This document shows, piece by piece, positions 8,037-15,793 of a DNA stretch of 39,738 nt. The first letter of the stretch is position 1; each line of letters begins with the position of its first letter. Position numbers and translations under genes: made by a program. The notes below the pieces were generated by a model, which had not been told where the DNA came from, did no database searches, and saw only the letters and a list, made by a program, of their open reading frames with translations. This DNA comes from Clostridiaceae bacterium (lineage in GTDB: Bacteria > Bacillota > Clostridia > Lachnospirales > Lachnospiraceae): positions 1 to 39,738 of the forward strand of contig QXXC01000039.1 in NCBI GenBank assembly GCA_009911305.1, written 5' to 3'.

Positions 8037-9793
8037 CCGTCCCCACGCTCCTTCCTGAGACGCTTCATGCTTTCGCTCATCTTATGCCGCCGTTCCCCGG
8101 TAAAGCTGTCCCTGATTGCTTTTGTCTGCTTTTCCCGGCGTTCTTCCGTCCATGGCTGCGCCCTGCGCTTAGTGCTGTAGGAAGCCTCATGGATCCCTCC
8201 ATCTTTGAAATGGAATGCGATCCTGCCGCCTTTGGAAATCACAACATGGTCAATCCTCTCAGAAAAAGCCGATGCATCGAATGCATCAAGCCCCATGGCT
8301 TCGGCGGAAAGCCTCTGGAGGTCGTCCCCATGGATGCTGTTGTTGCCACAGGTGTTCGTGGTGGCGCAGGAAAACATATGGTACTTTTCACCATTCTTCC
8401 GCTTCCTCGTCTGCTGGCGGTAATTGTTCCCGCACTCGGCGCATTTAATCCTGCCTGTGAAGCAGGTCGCGCCCCTGGGGTTCGTCCCATACTTCCGCCT
8501 TTTCTCAGATGTGGCGGCACGGTATTCCGCCGTCCAGCAGTCCTGGTGTCCTGTGTTCGGGCAGTCCCTGGTTATGCGGTTCCCGTCTTTAAAGAAGAAT
8601 TCGAGCGTGTATTTCTCCGGCACCTCTATATGGTCAACCCTGTCAAGGAACACATCCTCGTCAAACTCCTCCATTCCCAGAACATCCGCACAGGCTTTCA
8701 TAAGGTTCTGGTGGTTGATCGTCCCGCCTACCGGACAGCCAACGCCGACCTTCTTTTTCTTTTTGCTGCCGCAGTTCCAAAACTCCATCAAGCCTCTGTC
8801 CGTGCGCCTGTTGTGCATATAGCTGACACCGCAATGAGGGCATTTGATCTTCCCGGTAAAGCAGCAGGTATTGAGGCTCTTGTTCGCCAGCGCGCCAAGT
8901 TCCCTGCGGCGTTCCATCTCCGCCTGCACATAATCAAAAGTGGCCTTATCAATGATGGCGGGATGCGTGTCCTCCACATAATATTGCGGAAGCTCGCCCC
9001 GGTTCTTCTTCCTGTGCTTGGTGATGGGGTCTGCGATAAATTCTTTCTGCAGGAGCAGGCTGCCCGTATAAGTGATGTTCGTTAGGACAACCTTGAGATT
9101 GGAATCCACCCAGCGGCAGCCGTCCCTCGTGGTGATGCCCTCAGCGGCAAACTCCCGCTCCGTTTCCAGCCTTGATTTCCCGTCAAGGAAGTTCTGGAAG
9201 ATCCTGCGGACGACCGCCGCTTCCTCCGGAACAATGACCAGCCCGTCCCTCTCCCATCGGTAACCGTACACCCGGAAACGCCCGTTGGGGATTCCCTCCG
9301 CCATCCGCTTGCGGGTGCCCCACTTCACATTATCGCTGATGGAGCGGCTCTCCTCCTGGGCAAAGGACGCGAGGATGGTCATCATCAGTTCGCCGTCGCC
9401 GCTCATGGAGCTTATCCCTTCCTTTTCAAACCTCACTTCCACGCCAATACCTTTCAGATGCCGCACAGTCTCCAGAAGGTCAACCGTATTCCTCGCAAAA
9501 CGCTGTATCGACTTGGTGAGGATGATGTCGATTTTCCCGGCATCCGCATCCTCTACCATTTTCCTGAATTCATCCCTCCTGGCCGTGCCAGTGCCGGAGA
9601 TCCCATAATCCGCATATACCCCTGCGTATTCCCAATCAGGGTTACGTTGGATCAGCGCACTGTAATAGCTGACCTGTGCAGATAGGGAATGGCTCATCCT
9701 CTCGCTTTCCACGGATACACGGGCGTAAGCGGCCACTTTTTTCCTGGGCGCAATAGCTGGTACCGTCTGCCCAATCTTCCTGATCTTCGCCAT
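8021..9793 (-). CDS. Large serine recombinase with two zinc ribbons, 590 aa
   Basis: The resolvase domain begins KKVAAYARVSVESER with the catalytic Ser at residue 27. QRFARNTVDLLE and EESRSISDNVKWGTRKR follow. Two separate zinc-ribbon regions are visible: IKCPHCGVSYMHNRR with a later Cys pair, and IKCAECGNNYRQQTRKR with CATTNTCGN. The long central coiled coil usual in large serine integrases is not evident. The last 60 residues are very basic (TKRRAQPWTEERREKQTK..., KRLRKERG). I chose ATG 9793, with AAAGGAGTGATTTC directly upstream, over the longer frame (9817). It overlaps the next recombinase, so the two may act together, as paired serine recombinases do in some mobile elements. Confidence 0.93.
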   Translation of the reverse strand: MAKIRKIGQTVPAIAPRKKVAAYARVSVESERMSHSLSAQVSYYSALIQRNPDWEYAGVYADYGISGTGTARRDEFRKMVEDADAGKIDIILTKSIQRFARNTVDLLETVRHLKGIGVEVRFEKEGISSMSGDGELMMTILASFAQEESRSISDNVKWGTRKRMAEGIPNGRFRVYGYRWERDGLVIVPEEAAVVRRIFQNFLDGKSRLETEREFAAEGITTRDGCRWVDSNLKVVLTNITYTGSLLLQKEFIADPITKHRKKNRGELPQYYVEDTHPAIIDKATFDYVQAEMERRRELGALANKSLNTCCFTGKIKCPHCGVSYMHNRRTDRGLMEFWNCGSKKKKKVGVGCPVGGTINHQNLMKACADVLGMEEFDEDVFLDRVDHIEVPEKYTLEFFFKDGNRITRDCPNTGHQDCWTAEYRAATSEKRRKYGTNPRGATCFTGRIKCAECGNNYRQQTRKRKNGEKYHMFSCATTNTCGNNSIHGDDLQRLSAEAMGLDAFDASAFSERIDHVVISKGGRIAFHFKDGGIHEASYSTKRRAQPWTEERREKQTKAIRDSFTGERRHKMSESMKRLRKERGDGWRKK

Positions 9794-9827
9794 GAAATCA
9801 CTCCTTTCCGCTACCATACATCACTCT

Positions 9828-10013
9828 TTACGCCCTGGAAGTCAACGGCGTGGCGGAAAATAATGTGCCGAAAACGGGGCGGTATTTCTCCAGGAAGATT
9901 GTATCAATCTGACAATACTCTTCCTCCGAGATCAGCCCCTGCAAAAGCATCCTCCTTGCCATATTCATGGTGGCCTGGTACAGCTTTTCAGCCCTGAACT
10001 GCTCTTCAGTCAT
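9828..10013 (-). CDS. SHOCT-like small protein, 61 aa
   Basis: Starts at the ATG that overlaps the upstream stop codon (ATGACTGA), with GGGGGTGG as ribosome-binding site; a longer frame to 10052 is less likely. The segment ARRMLLQGLISEEEYCQIDTIFLEKY resembles the short SHOCT-type helical motif (a leucine-rich helix followed by GLI-x-EEY). Such small proteins often precede serine recombinase genes in Clostridia elements. It may be an accessory factor, but no function is shown. It lies 34 nt upstream of the recombinase start. Confidence 0.7.
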   Translation of the reverse strand: MTEEQFRAEKLYQATMNMARRMLLQGLISEEEYCQIDTIFLEKYRPVFGTLFSATPLTSRA

Positions 10014-10434
10014 CTGCGCCACCCCCAAACCTGTGGGCAATATAGCACTCATGGCTGCAGTATTTCCTTTTTGCGTTGCCGTAGGCTGTGAATTTCTTTT
10101 TGCACTGTGGGCAGATAAACTCGTAATTGGCTTTACGCTTCACATGGTCAAGATGGCTGTTCCACCATTTGTTCCGGCATCTGTCCGAGCAGAACTTTTT
10201 CTCCTTCCTCCCAGGAGTCTGCGCCACCTCTTTCCCACAGCAAAGGCAGAAATGATTCCCATCCCTGACCGCGGCTGGCATGACCTGGGAAGCCGCCGCT
10301 CTCCCGGCAAGTTTCTTTCTCCTGCAAAATGATTTCACGGTATTTTCCGATATGCCGAGAGTCTGGGCAATCCGCACATACCCATAGCCTTCGCCCCTTA
10401 AATTTGCAATCTGTGTTTTCTGTTCTTCGGTCAT
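10006..10434 (-). CDS. Sigma-70 region-4-like HTH protein with zinc-finger C-terminus, 142 aa
   Basis: Residues about 1-40 (LRGEGYGYVRIAQTLGISENTVKSFCRRKKL) form a helix-turn-helix like sigma factor region 4 or a resolvase-type DNA-binding domain. Two cysteine clusters follow: CLCCGKEV...KKFCSDRCRNKWW and CPQCKKKF...KYCSHECYIAHRF, each a probable zinc ribbon. Proteins of this layout are often annotated as RNA polymerase sigma-70-like in Lachnospiraceae elements. It is the first gene of the recombinase operon, suggesting a regulatory or DNA-targeting accessory role. True sigma activity is doubtful because regions 2 and 3 are absent. Confidence 0.78.
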   Translation of the reverse strand: MTEEQKTQIANLRGEGYGYVRIAQTLGISENTVKSFCRRKKLAGRAAASQVMPAAVRDGNHFCLCCGKEVAQTPGRKEKKFCSDRCRNKWWNSHLDHVKRKANYEFICPQCKKKFTAYGNAKRKYCSHECYIAHRFGGGADD

Positions 10435-10543
10435 AGCACACCTCCGTAAACAATTGGAAGGGAACCGTGTCCATCGTTATCCGGTATCCCCTTCAACTTC
10501 CTATGGACATGATTTTTGTTTTTGGACGGATTTTTCTTTACAC

Positions 10544-10572
10544 GAAAAAAGCCCACTAAATGCCGTGGGCTT
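10544..10572 (-). terminator. Rho-independent terminator
   Basis: On the minus strand AGCCCAC, an 8-nt loop, then GTGGGCT followed directly by a T-run. It lies 21 nt beyond the stop of the 92-aa gene and upstream of the sigma-like gene. Confidence 0.88.
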
Positions 10573-10592
10573 GTCACTATTCGCGCCGGACT

Positions 10593-10871
10593 TTACGCCA
10601 TGGCGCGCCTCCCGTTTAGCTGCCACACATCGTGGTTCTTGATCTGGCGGACGGCAGAGGATACCGTGTGGGCATGGCCGTGCTTATGGTAGTAGGCCGT
10701 CCCCTTCGTGTGCTTGTGGTAGATGCGGACCGGATACCGGTCATAGGAAAGTTTCTGGACGATCCAGCAGTGCTTCGTACATCTGGACTGAACCTCAAAG
10801 AAGTCATCCGTCTGGCGGATGAGCCGGAAGTAAGGGGAAGTGAGAAGTGTGCGTTCCTTTGCAGTGAACAT
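10593..10871 (-). CDS. Hypothetical protein, 92 aa (element-associated)
   Basis: Not assigned to a named family. It is rich in His, Tyr and Thr, with no membrane segment. The region YHKHTKGTAYYHKHGHAHTV contains a dense His/Tyr cluster that could bind metal or nucleic acid; this is speculative. I prefer the ATG at 10871, which has GGAGG 7 nt upstream and overlaps the TGA of the small upstream ORF, over the ATG at 10877. It has its own terminator at 10544-10572. Proteins of similar character are common near recombinase modules in Clostridia prophages, from memory rather than comparison. Confidence 0.7.
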   Translation of the reverse strand: MFTAKERTLLTSPYFRLIRQTDDFFEVQSRCTKHCWIVQKLSYDRYPVRIYHKHTKGTAYYHKHGHAHTVSSAVRQIKNHDVWQLNGRRAMA

Positions 10872-10936
10872 CAGCATCCCTCCTTCCGCCGCCCCCTGCG
10901 TGGCAGGCGGGCTGTTTCCATAAACTGTTTTTTCAT
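10871..10936 (-). CDS. Possible 21-aa leader peptide
   Basis: An ATG at 10936 is preceded by a strong AAAAGGAGG site. The short basic frame (begins MKKQFMETARL, ends RRKEGC) stops at TGA 10871-10873, overlapping the ATG of the 92-aa gene. The overlap suggests translational coupling. The peptide is too short for a family assignment and could simply be a translated leader. Confidence 0.45.
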   Translation of the reverse strand: MKKQFMETARLPRRGRRKEGC

Positions 10937-11089
10937 AGGCGTGTGCCTCCTTTTATTTTCTGCCGCCGTTCCCGGCAGCGCCCCTTGGGGTAGTGCAATG
11001 TTAAATCAGGCTCCGCAGATTATCCACTCGTTTCTGCGCCATAAGATGCACAAACTTTCCATCCGTTTCCTGTGTAGTTTACATCCACT

Positions 11090-11130
11090 AAAAAACGGGC
11101 CCACGGCACATGGGAAATGCCGCGGGCCCT
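11090..11130 (-). terminator. Terminator after the truncated endolysin
   Basis: On the minus strand a 12-bp GC-rich stem, GGGCCCGCGGCA against TGCCGTGGGCCC with one G-T wobble, is followed by a T-run. It begins 12 nt past the endolysin stop. Confidence 0.88.
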
Positions 11131-11141
11131 GCTGTCTGTAT

Positions 11142-12467
11142 TTATATCCGGCTGGCGTGATCGAGCGAAATCCATCCGTTTCTCTTTTCCTGGTAGGATT
11201 TTAAAAGCCCCCATCTGGATGCGCCTTCGCCGTCTGCCTCCTCCACAATGGTAAAATTGCCAATGCCTGTATATTTCCCTGTCTTAGGCTTATCCGTCCC
11301 TGGCGCTTCCCGGATGTTCAGGTCGGGGATGGATACCCGCACAAGGTACGGCTTGAACGCCGCCCTGGTGTACACCGCCTTCCCCGATTCATCGAACACG
11401 GAATGCCCCGGATTTTCATCCGCACATTTCTTTGCGTTATCCAGCGACTTGAACGCCCCTTTCTGCGAGGAGGCGTCCGCCCATGACTTCCGGACGCGGT
11501 ACCAGACTTCTGCAGGCTTGGATTCCCCGCCTGTCATGCCAAGGATGCCTTTCAGGATGGAGAGGATTTTCTCCCCATAGCCGGCTCCCGCCGCCCATCC
11601 TTTTCCGGCCGGATTTTCTTTCTGCCCAAGCCACTCCGCGTATTCCGCACAGCCCCTCGTGACATACTTGAACCGAGGGTCGATGCAGGCATTCTTCAGC
11701 GCATCCGTGGAGGCGTAGGCTTTTAAATGCTGCACCTGCGCCCGGATGCTGAGCTGCGGCGTGCCAAAGGAATTCCCCTTCATCCCGTTTGAAGTCACGC
11801 CCATGCCGCAGAAATTGTTCTGTGAGAGCGTGACCGCAGAGCCGAAAAAGGTAAAGTTCCCCGTCTCAAGGCAGGACTGCGCAAAGGCGATGTCGCCTCT
11901 CACGCCCTCTGCCTTACCCTCCGAAAGATACAGCGGAACCATATCAAGGACGGACTGCGCCACGCCTGGATTCTTCGCTTTGAGGTATGCCTTCATCTGT
12001 TCCGCAGTCGCTGTGGCATCCCCCATGATCTTCGTGTACCCGTCCGTGCCGGAGGATGCGCTGCCCATTGCCGCCTTGACTGCTTTGCGGAAGGAATCCA
12101 TGGTGTACCCCGTCCCAAGCTGCGCCCACAAATGTTCCGGGTCGCCGTGGTTGCTGGCAATGCCCCGGCTGTGGCCTTCCCTGTGGCTGATGACCACACC
12201 GTCCGCCAGCGGGTCCAAGCCGTATTTATTGCAGAGCATGGCGAACAGCCCCACCGCCGCCTTATAGGTTCTCTCCGCCACCGCCTTTGCCGTGACGGTA
12301 TCGGAACAGGTAAAGTTAGAGCCTGCCGTGTACTTGATACACGCAGGCTCGCACATCTCTACTCCGATATGGGTATTGTTCCCGCTCCCTTTATTCCCGC
12401 TTCCGCAGTGCCATCCCCTGTGGTTCCACGGAAGCGTCTGGTACACCGTCCCATCGTTCCCGTCAGC
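11142..12467 (-). pseudogene. Endolysin, N-terminally truncated (amidase-glucosaminidase-SH3)
   Basis: A homologue of the endolysin at 21235-22833. From ADGNDGTVYQTLPWNHRGWHC onward it aligns by eye with residues about 60-532 of that protein. The first ~60 residues, including the first zinc-ligand His of the amidase (IHSVG region), are missing. In its place the frame meets a TAA at 12468-12470. The remaining parts are the rest of the amidase (THIGVEM..., SNHGDPEHLW), a glucosaminidase-like domain with catalytic-type CLETGNFTF, an extra ~50-residue segment (WYRVRKSWADASSQK...), and a C-terminal SH3b-like wall-binding domain. An internal ATG (12446) could start a 434-aa product, but the amidase would be incomplete. 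The glucosaminidase and SH3 parts look intact. Confidence 0.85.
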
Positions 12468-12470
12468 TTA

Positions 12471-12490
12471 TGTCAAGTATGGGACAAAAA
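12471..12490. repeat. 20-bp direct repeat, left copy
   Basis: TGTCAAGTATGGGACAAAAA. It matches 14399-14418 at 19 of 20 positions. It begins 3 bp after the last base of endolysin similarity (12467), so it marks the boundary between two elements. See the right copy. Confidence 0.75.
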
Positions 12491-12516
12491 GTTTTTCAAA
12501 TATTTTCTCGTAAAGC

Positions 12517-13344
12517 CTAAGCAAAAATCTCAGATAGAACAGAAAGCGCTCTTTCGTCATATCCAATCACAGATTTTGCAAATAATGTTCTATCCTCACT
12601 TAAATTCTGCAAAATTCCACTTGTCAACATATCTGCAATAGTCTGCTGCATTCTTTTAATAGGTATGGCAACTATGGCATATTCCTCCTGAAAACACATA
12701 ATATACGGGTCATTTTCTAACTCTGCTAATGCGTTTGATAATGTACCTTCATCAATGCAGTGTAAGAAATAATCCCAAATCTCTAAACAATCTGGCTCGG
12801 AAAACGAAACACTCCTATAATTTACAATCTCTCTTGCATTCATCAACCACTCATAGGCATCGTCATCCTCAATTTTATTTGATAATAAACGATCTGATAA
12901 ATTAAACATATCTCTATAATGATTGATTGTACCTTCATGCGTTGTATTATATTTTCTATTTGATGTACCATATGGTTTCTCCCCTACCCGCGCAACTAAA
13001 CGAAACATACTTCTACATCTCAAAATAGCTATTTCTTTTGAAGCAAGTGTTGCACGAATAAGATAATAAACAGCATAATATAACTTAATTGTTGCCCAAG
13101 AAAACCTTTTCTGAAAAACAGCGTCAATCCCTTCTGAAAAGCTCAAAATTCCATTATAAAAAAAATCAACAGCATCCTTGTTCAAAAGTTCTTTCAACTG
13201 TGCAGCTTCATTTGTAGTTAAAATATGGTTTTTAAACTCTTCGCGCATATTAATTAAATCTTCTGGAGCAGCACCAATTAGATTTTCATAAAAAAGTTGC
13301 GCGCGATTTCTACTAAAACTTATACTCATTTTGTGCCGGAACAT
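12517..13344 (-). CDS. HEPN-like helical protein paired with DGQHR protein, about 275 aa
   Basis: No named family is certain. The segment SWATIKLYYAVYYLIRATLASKE (residues about 82-104) resembles the helix 2-3 region of HEPN-fold proteins (AYYAMFH-type), and MNAREIVNYRS (169-178) resembles the polar helix near the HEPN active site, though a strict R-x4-6-H motif is not clear. The first 32 nt overlap the end of the DGQHR gene (stop at 13313), so the two are co-translated; an ATG at 13329 is the alternative start. AT-rich codon use differs from neighbouring phage genes. HEPN proteins are often RNases or structural partners in defence and toxin systems. The role here is inferred from this and from context. 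Confidence 0.6.
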   Translation of the reverse strand: MFRHKMSISFSRNRAQLFYENLIGAAPEDLINMREEFKNHILTTNEAAQLKELLNKDAVDFFYNGILSFSEGIDAVFQKRFSWATIKLYYAVYYLIRATLASKEIAILRCRSMFRLVARVGEKPYGTSNRKYNTTHEGTINHYRDMFNLSDRLLSNKIEDDDAYEWLMNAREIVNYRSVSFSEPDCLEIWDYFLHCIDEGTLSNALAELENDPYIMCFQEEYAIVAIPIKRMQQTIADMLTSGILQNLSEDRTLFAKSVIGYDERALSVLSEIFA

Positions 13345-14353
13345 CCTTTAACAAGGCACTTTTTAAATACTGATAAACAATATTCCGCTGCTCTTTGCCT
13401 TGCTTATTTTTTAATTCCTCTTTATATATAAGATCAGTCTTGTCTAATGGAATCAATGACCGAATCGTTGTCTGCTCAAATGATTTTCTTTCTGCACATT
13501 TAGGTATAAGGTCTTTGCACAAAAAATCAATACCTGCATAACATCCCGAATTAGCCATAAATGGATTGCCTGATTTTAACCACATTCCTTCTTTTTCATA
13601 AAATGACCGTAACACATTAAAAAAATTACAAATCACTTTATATTGAGACTCAAAATCTCTAAGATTATACTCATTAAATACACCTTGTTCTGTCGTAAAC
13701 TGCTTTATCGCATTTACCATTGCTGATAAATCCACTTTTCCAACTCCTTGTGCAGAACCTGGTAACTTTATACATTGATAATATGGAGAATCCAAATCTT
13801 CATGCAAACGATTGGCTATATCCGTTGCCCTAACAATATAAAAGTTCTTTTCTTTAACCTCGCCAAATAAATCATACACTAAACTACTTGGCACAGGCTT
13901 CTGTTCTGTATTAATGTTTAAAAAAATTCTTGCTGCCTCTGGTGTTGTTAAATTTTCGGCTAAAAGTACGATAATCTCCTGCTCACCTATTTCCGGCTTT
14001 TCTTCATATGCCTGCTTTAATCCTTCAAGCCTATGCTGCCCATCAATAACTTGAGCGCCAGCCGACACTTGCGGAACGCGAAGCACATCTCCATCTACTT
14101 CTATCGGATAATTTTTCTCAACCCAATTCAAAATAAACGTGTTAAAAAACATATTACCATCCAAAATAAAACTCTTTATAGAACTAATTCTACGCTTACT
14201 CAATACTCTTTGTACTGCACCTGGAATATTGTCACGCCCTCTTACTGCTACATAATATATCGGCAACAAATCCTTTACCTTCATCAAAAAAATTTTAGCA
14301 TCTATATCCCCTAGTTTTGTTGTAATGTAATTATTAATAACCGTGTAATTCAT
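13313..14353 (-). CDS. DGQHR-domain protein (DndB-like), 346 aa
   Basis: It contains the signature VIDGQHRLEGLK (residues about 102-113) and downstream NINTEQKPVP, both typical of the DGQHR/ParB-related fold shared with DndB. DndB proteins act as regulators in DNA phosphorothioation; other DGQHR proteins are found in defence loci of unknown mechanism. No dndACDE genes are visible, so it is not a Dnd system here. The gene is AT-rich and lies 37 nt after the 172-codon gene. It overlaps the next gene by 32 nt. The full length agrees with the family. Confidence 0.85.
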   Translation of the reverse strand: MNYTVINNYITTKLGDIDAKIFLMKVKDLLPIYYVAVRGRDNIPGAVQRVLSKRRISSIKSFILDGNMFFNTFILNWVEKNYPIEVDGDVLRVPQVSAGAQVIDGQHRLEGLKQAYEEKPEIGEQEIIVLLAENLTTPEAARIFLNINTEQKPVPSSLVYDLFGEVKEKNFYIVRATDIANRLHEDLDSPYYQCIKLPGSAQGVGKVDLSAMVNAIKQFTTEQGVFNEYNLRDFESQYKVICNFFNVLRSFYEKEGMWLKSGNPFMANSGCYAGIDFLCKDLIPKCAERKSFEQTTIRSLIPLDKTDLIYKEELKNKQGKEQRNIVYQYLKSALLKDVPAQNEYKF

Positions 14354-14390
14354 AATCTATTTACCCTCTCTTTCTACATTTATCATTTCA

Positions 14391-14903
14391 TCACCCTTTG
14401 TCAAGTATGAGACAAAAACTTTCTAATTTTTCTCCATTATCTTTCCACTTAAAGAATAATGATACCAAAACATCGCAAATGGGCAAAGTGTATTTTTCTC
14501 GCTCAATCATTTTCAACAATTCAACAAACATTACCCCACAATTAAAATGCATTAATGATATTTCTGCAAGCGCAACTATTATATCTTTTCTCTCAACTAA
14601 TTTAGGACATAAACTTTTACAAATCAGCTCACATGAATTATGTGGAAGTTCATTAGTCCGACATATTCCTAAAAATTTCTCACTTTCAATAAGATATGCC
14701 ATGCTTTCTTCAATGCAAGTAGCCCCAAATGTGTATGGAGTTTTCTTATCATCATAATAAATGTTTACCAATTCCAAATTCTCACTTGTTATAATAGATT
14801 CCATTATTTCATCATTTTCTACTCTAATCTCATTAATGTGGTGAATTTTCTTATGTTCACTATCTCCAAGATAAAATGATCTCAATTCCATCTCTTTATT
14901 CAT
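14391..14903 (-). CDS. Hypothetical protein, about 170 aa
   Basis: Not recognised. The start ATG at 14903 overlaps the stop of the 45-aa ORF (ATGAATAA). A TTG two codons further upstream is possible but less likely. It is an acidic, Ile- and Glu-rich protein with seven or more cysteines (e.g. CELICKSLCPK), no signal peptide and no clear membrane segment. AT-rich like the DGQHR gene, with which it forms an operon. The 20-bp repeat at 14399-14418 lies inside its last codons. Confidence 0.65.
   Translation of the reverse strand: MNKEMELRSFYLGDSEHKKIHHINEIRVENDEIMESIITSENLELVNIYYDDKKTPYTFGATCIEESMAYLIESEKFLGICRTNELPHNSCELICKSLCPKLVERKDIIVALAEISLMHFNCGVMFVELLKMIEREKYTLPICDVLVSLFFKWKDNGEKLESFCLILDKG
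14399..14418. repeat. 20-bp direct repeat, right copy
   Basis: TGTCAAGTATGAGACAAAAA. It differs from 12471-12490 by one base and is in the same orientation. The two copies bracket the DGQHR and HEPN-like genes (about 1.9 kb). Confidence 0.75.
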
Positions 14904-15033
14904 GAACAAAAGTCGCTAACTCTTCTGTTGTCATTTGATTTATTGAGAATTTTTCTTCCAACTCTATATCCAAACTAATTTTGAAAAAGCCTTTCATATA
15001 TTCGCCATAATCTTTTCGTAATATATTAAGCAT
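14896..15033 (-). CDS. Small protein, 45 aa
   Basis: ATG at 15033 is preceded by AGGGTGAG, about 9 nt after the metallophosphatase stop (15043). The frame ends at TAA 14896-14898, overlapping the next gene's ATG by 8 nt. Its charged, helical composition (LDIELEEKFSINQMTTEEL) looks like genuine coding sequence. Position and overlaps suggest it is translated as part of the cargo operon. No function recognised. Confidence 0.6.
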   Translation of the reverse strand: MLNILRKDYGEYMKGFFKISLDIELEEKFSINQMTTEELATFVHE

Positions 15034-15042
15034 ACACTCACC

Positions 15043-15741
15043 CTAATTTCCACAAATAATATCAAAATTCTCAAACATTATCTCCACCCTGTCAACCTTC
15101 TTCTCCGTATGATAATGCCCGCAATACCACTTCCCATAATCCAATCTATCCTCAATCCCGTCCAGCCATTCCTCCGTAGACTTGTCCACCTTACTCTGGT
15201 CCACCCCGGCCATGAACACCTCCACCGGCTCATATTTCAGCGGAACCGTATGGCTCAACACCACATCCACCTTCCACCCCAGCCCGTCCAGCCTGCTCTC
15301 CACATACCTCTTAACCTCCTCCGAAGGCTGCTCATCCGGCCACCACCCATATCCATACATAAGCCGGACCATCTTATCAATACTATAAGCCCCGCCCATG
15401 ACAATGGCCTGCTTCCCGTCTAAGTCAAACACTTCCCCGTCCTTCGCAAAGAGCAGGCTCGGATACTCTTCTTCCTGGTACACCACACCCCCGCGCCACA
15501 CCTTCTCCTGATATCCTTCAATGGTCTGCGGCCTCTGCTCATGGTTCCCATGAATCGCAAATACCGTAATCGGCAGGGATTCCAGAAACTCCTTCTTCCT
15601 CATATCCCGGATTCCCCCGCTGAAATTAATCCCGGCATCCCCAAGAATAATCATCACATCTTCCTTACAGGTCCCGAACCGCCTGCAGAAAACCTCAATC
15701 CGTCCAAACTCCCCATGGGTATCCCCTGTTATGTAAATCAT
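15043..15741 (-). CDS. Metallophosphoesterase, 232 aa
   Basis: A calcineurin-like phosphoesterase with the standard metal-binding order: GDTHGEF near the N-terminus, then ILGDAG, HGNHEQ, SHTVP and GHYHTEK. The natural start is MIYITGDTHG at 15741; 13 further codons to 15780 are possible but would fall in a hairpin leader. Members of this family cut phosphomonoesters or diesters, including nucleotides and nucleic acids; the substrate here is unknown. It is the first gene of the cargo operon, after three recombinases, and is more GC-rich than the following genes, so it may have a different history. Confidence 0.9.
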   Translation of the reverse strand: MIYITGDTHGEFGRIEVFCRRFGTCKEDVMIILGDAGINFSGGIRDMRKKEFLESLPITVFAIHGNHEQRPQTIEGYQEKVWRGGVVYQEEEYPSLLFAKDGEVFDLDGKQAIVMGGAYSIDKMVRLMYGYGWWPDEQPSEEVKRYVESRLDGLGWKVDVVLSHTVPLKYEPVEVFMAGVDQSKVDKSTEEWLDGIEDRLDYGKWYCGHYHTEKKVDRVEIMFENFDIICGN

Positions 15742-15759
15742 GCCATCATCCCTTCCGGA

Positions 15760-15793
15760 TGCCCGCCGTCCGGCAGGCACCCTAATTATACCA
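15760..15793 (-). promoter_or_regulatory. Extended -10 promoter and leader hairpin of the cargo operon
   Basis: On the minus strand TGGTATAAT (15785-15793) is a perfect extended -10 element located just past the recombinase stop codon (15799). No good -35 is seen. Between it and the metallophosphatase start lies an inverted repeat (15760-15779, TGCCTGCCGG/ACGGCGGGCA) that could form a leader hairpin. Confidence 0.55.

Noticed and set aside
8015..9085. 356-codon plus-strand frame
   Set aside because: Fully antisense to the 590-aa recombinase; no domain or start site.
11020..11214. 64-codon frame overlapping the endolysin end
   Set aside because: It spans the terminator hairpin and uses another frame of the SH3 region; a shadow.
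12517..14353. A Dnd phosphorothioation locus
   Set aside because: Only a DndB-like DGQHR protein is present; dndA, C, D, E and the nuclease genes are absent.
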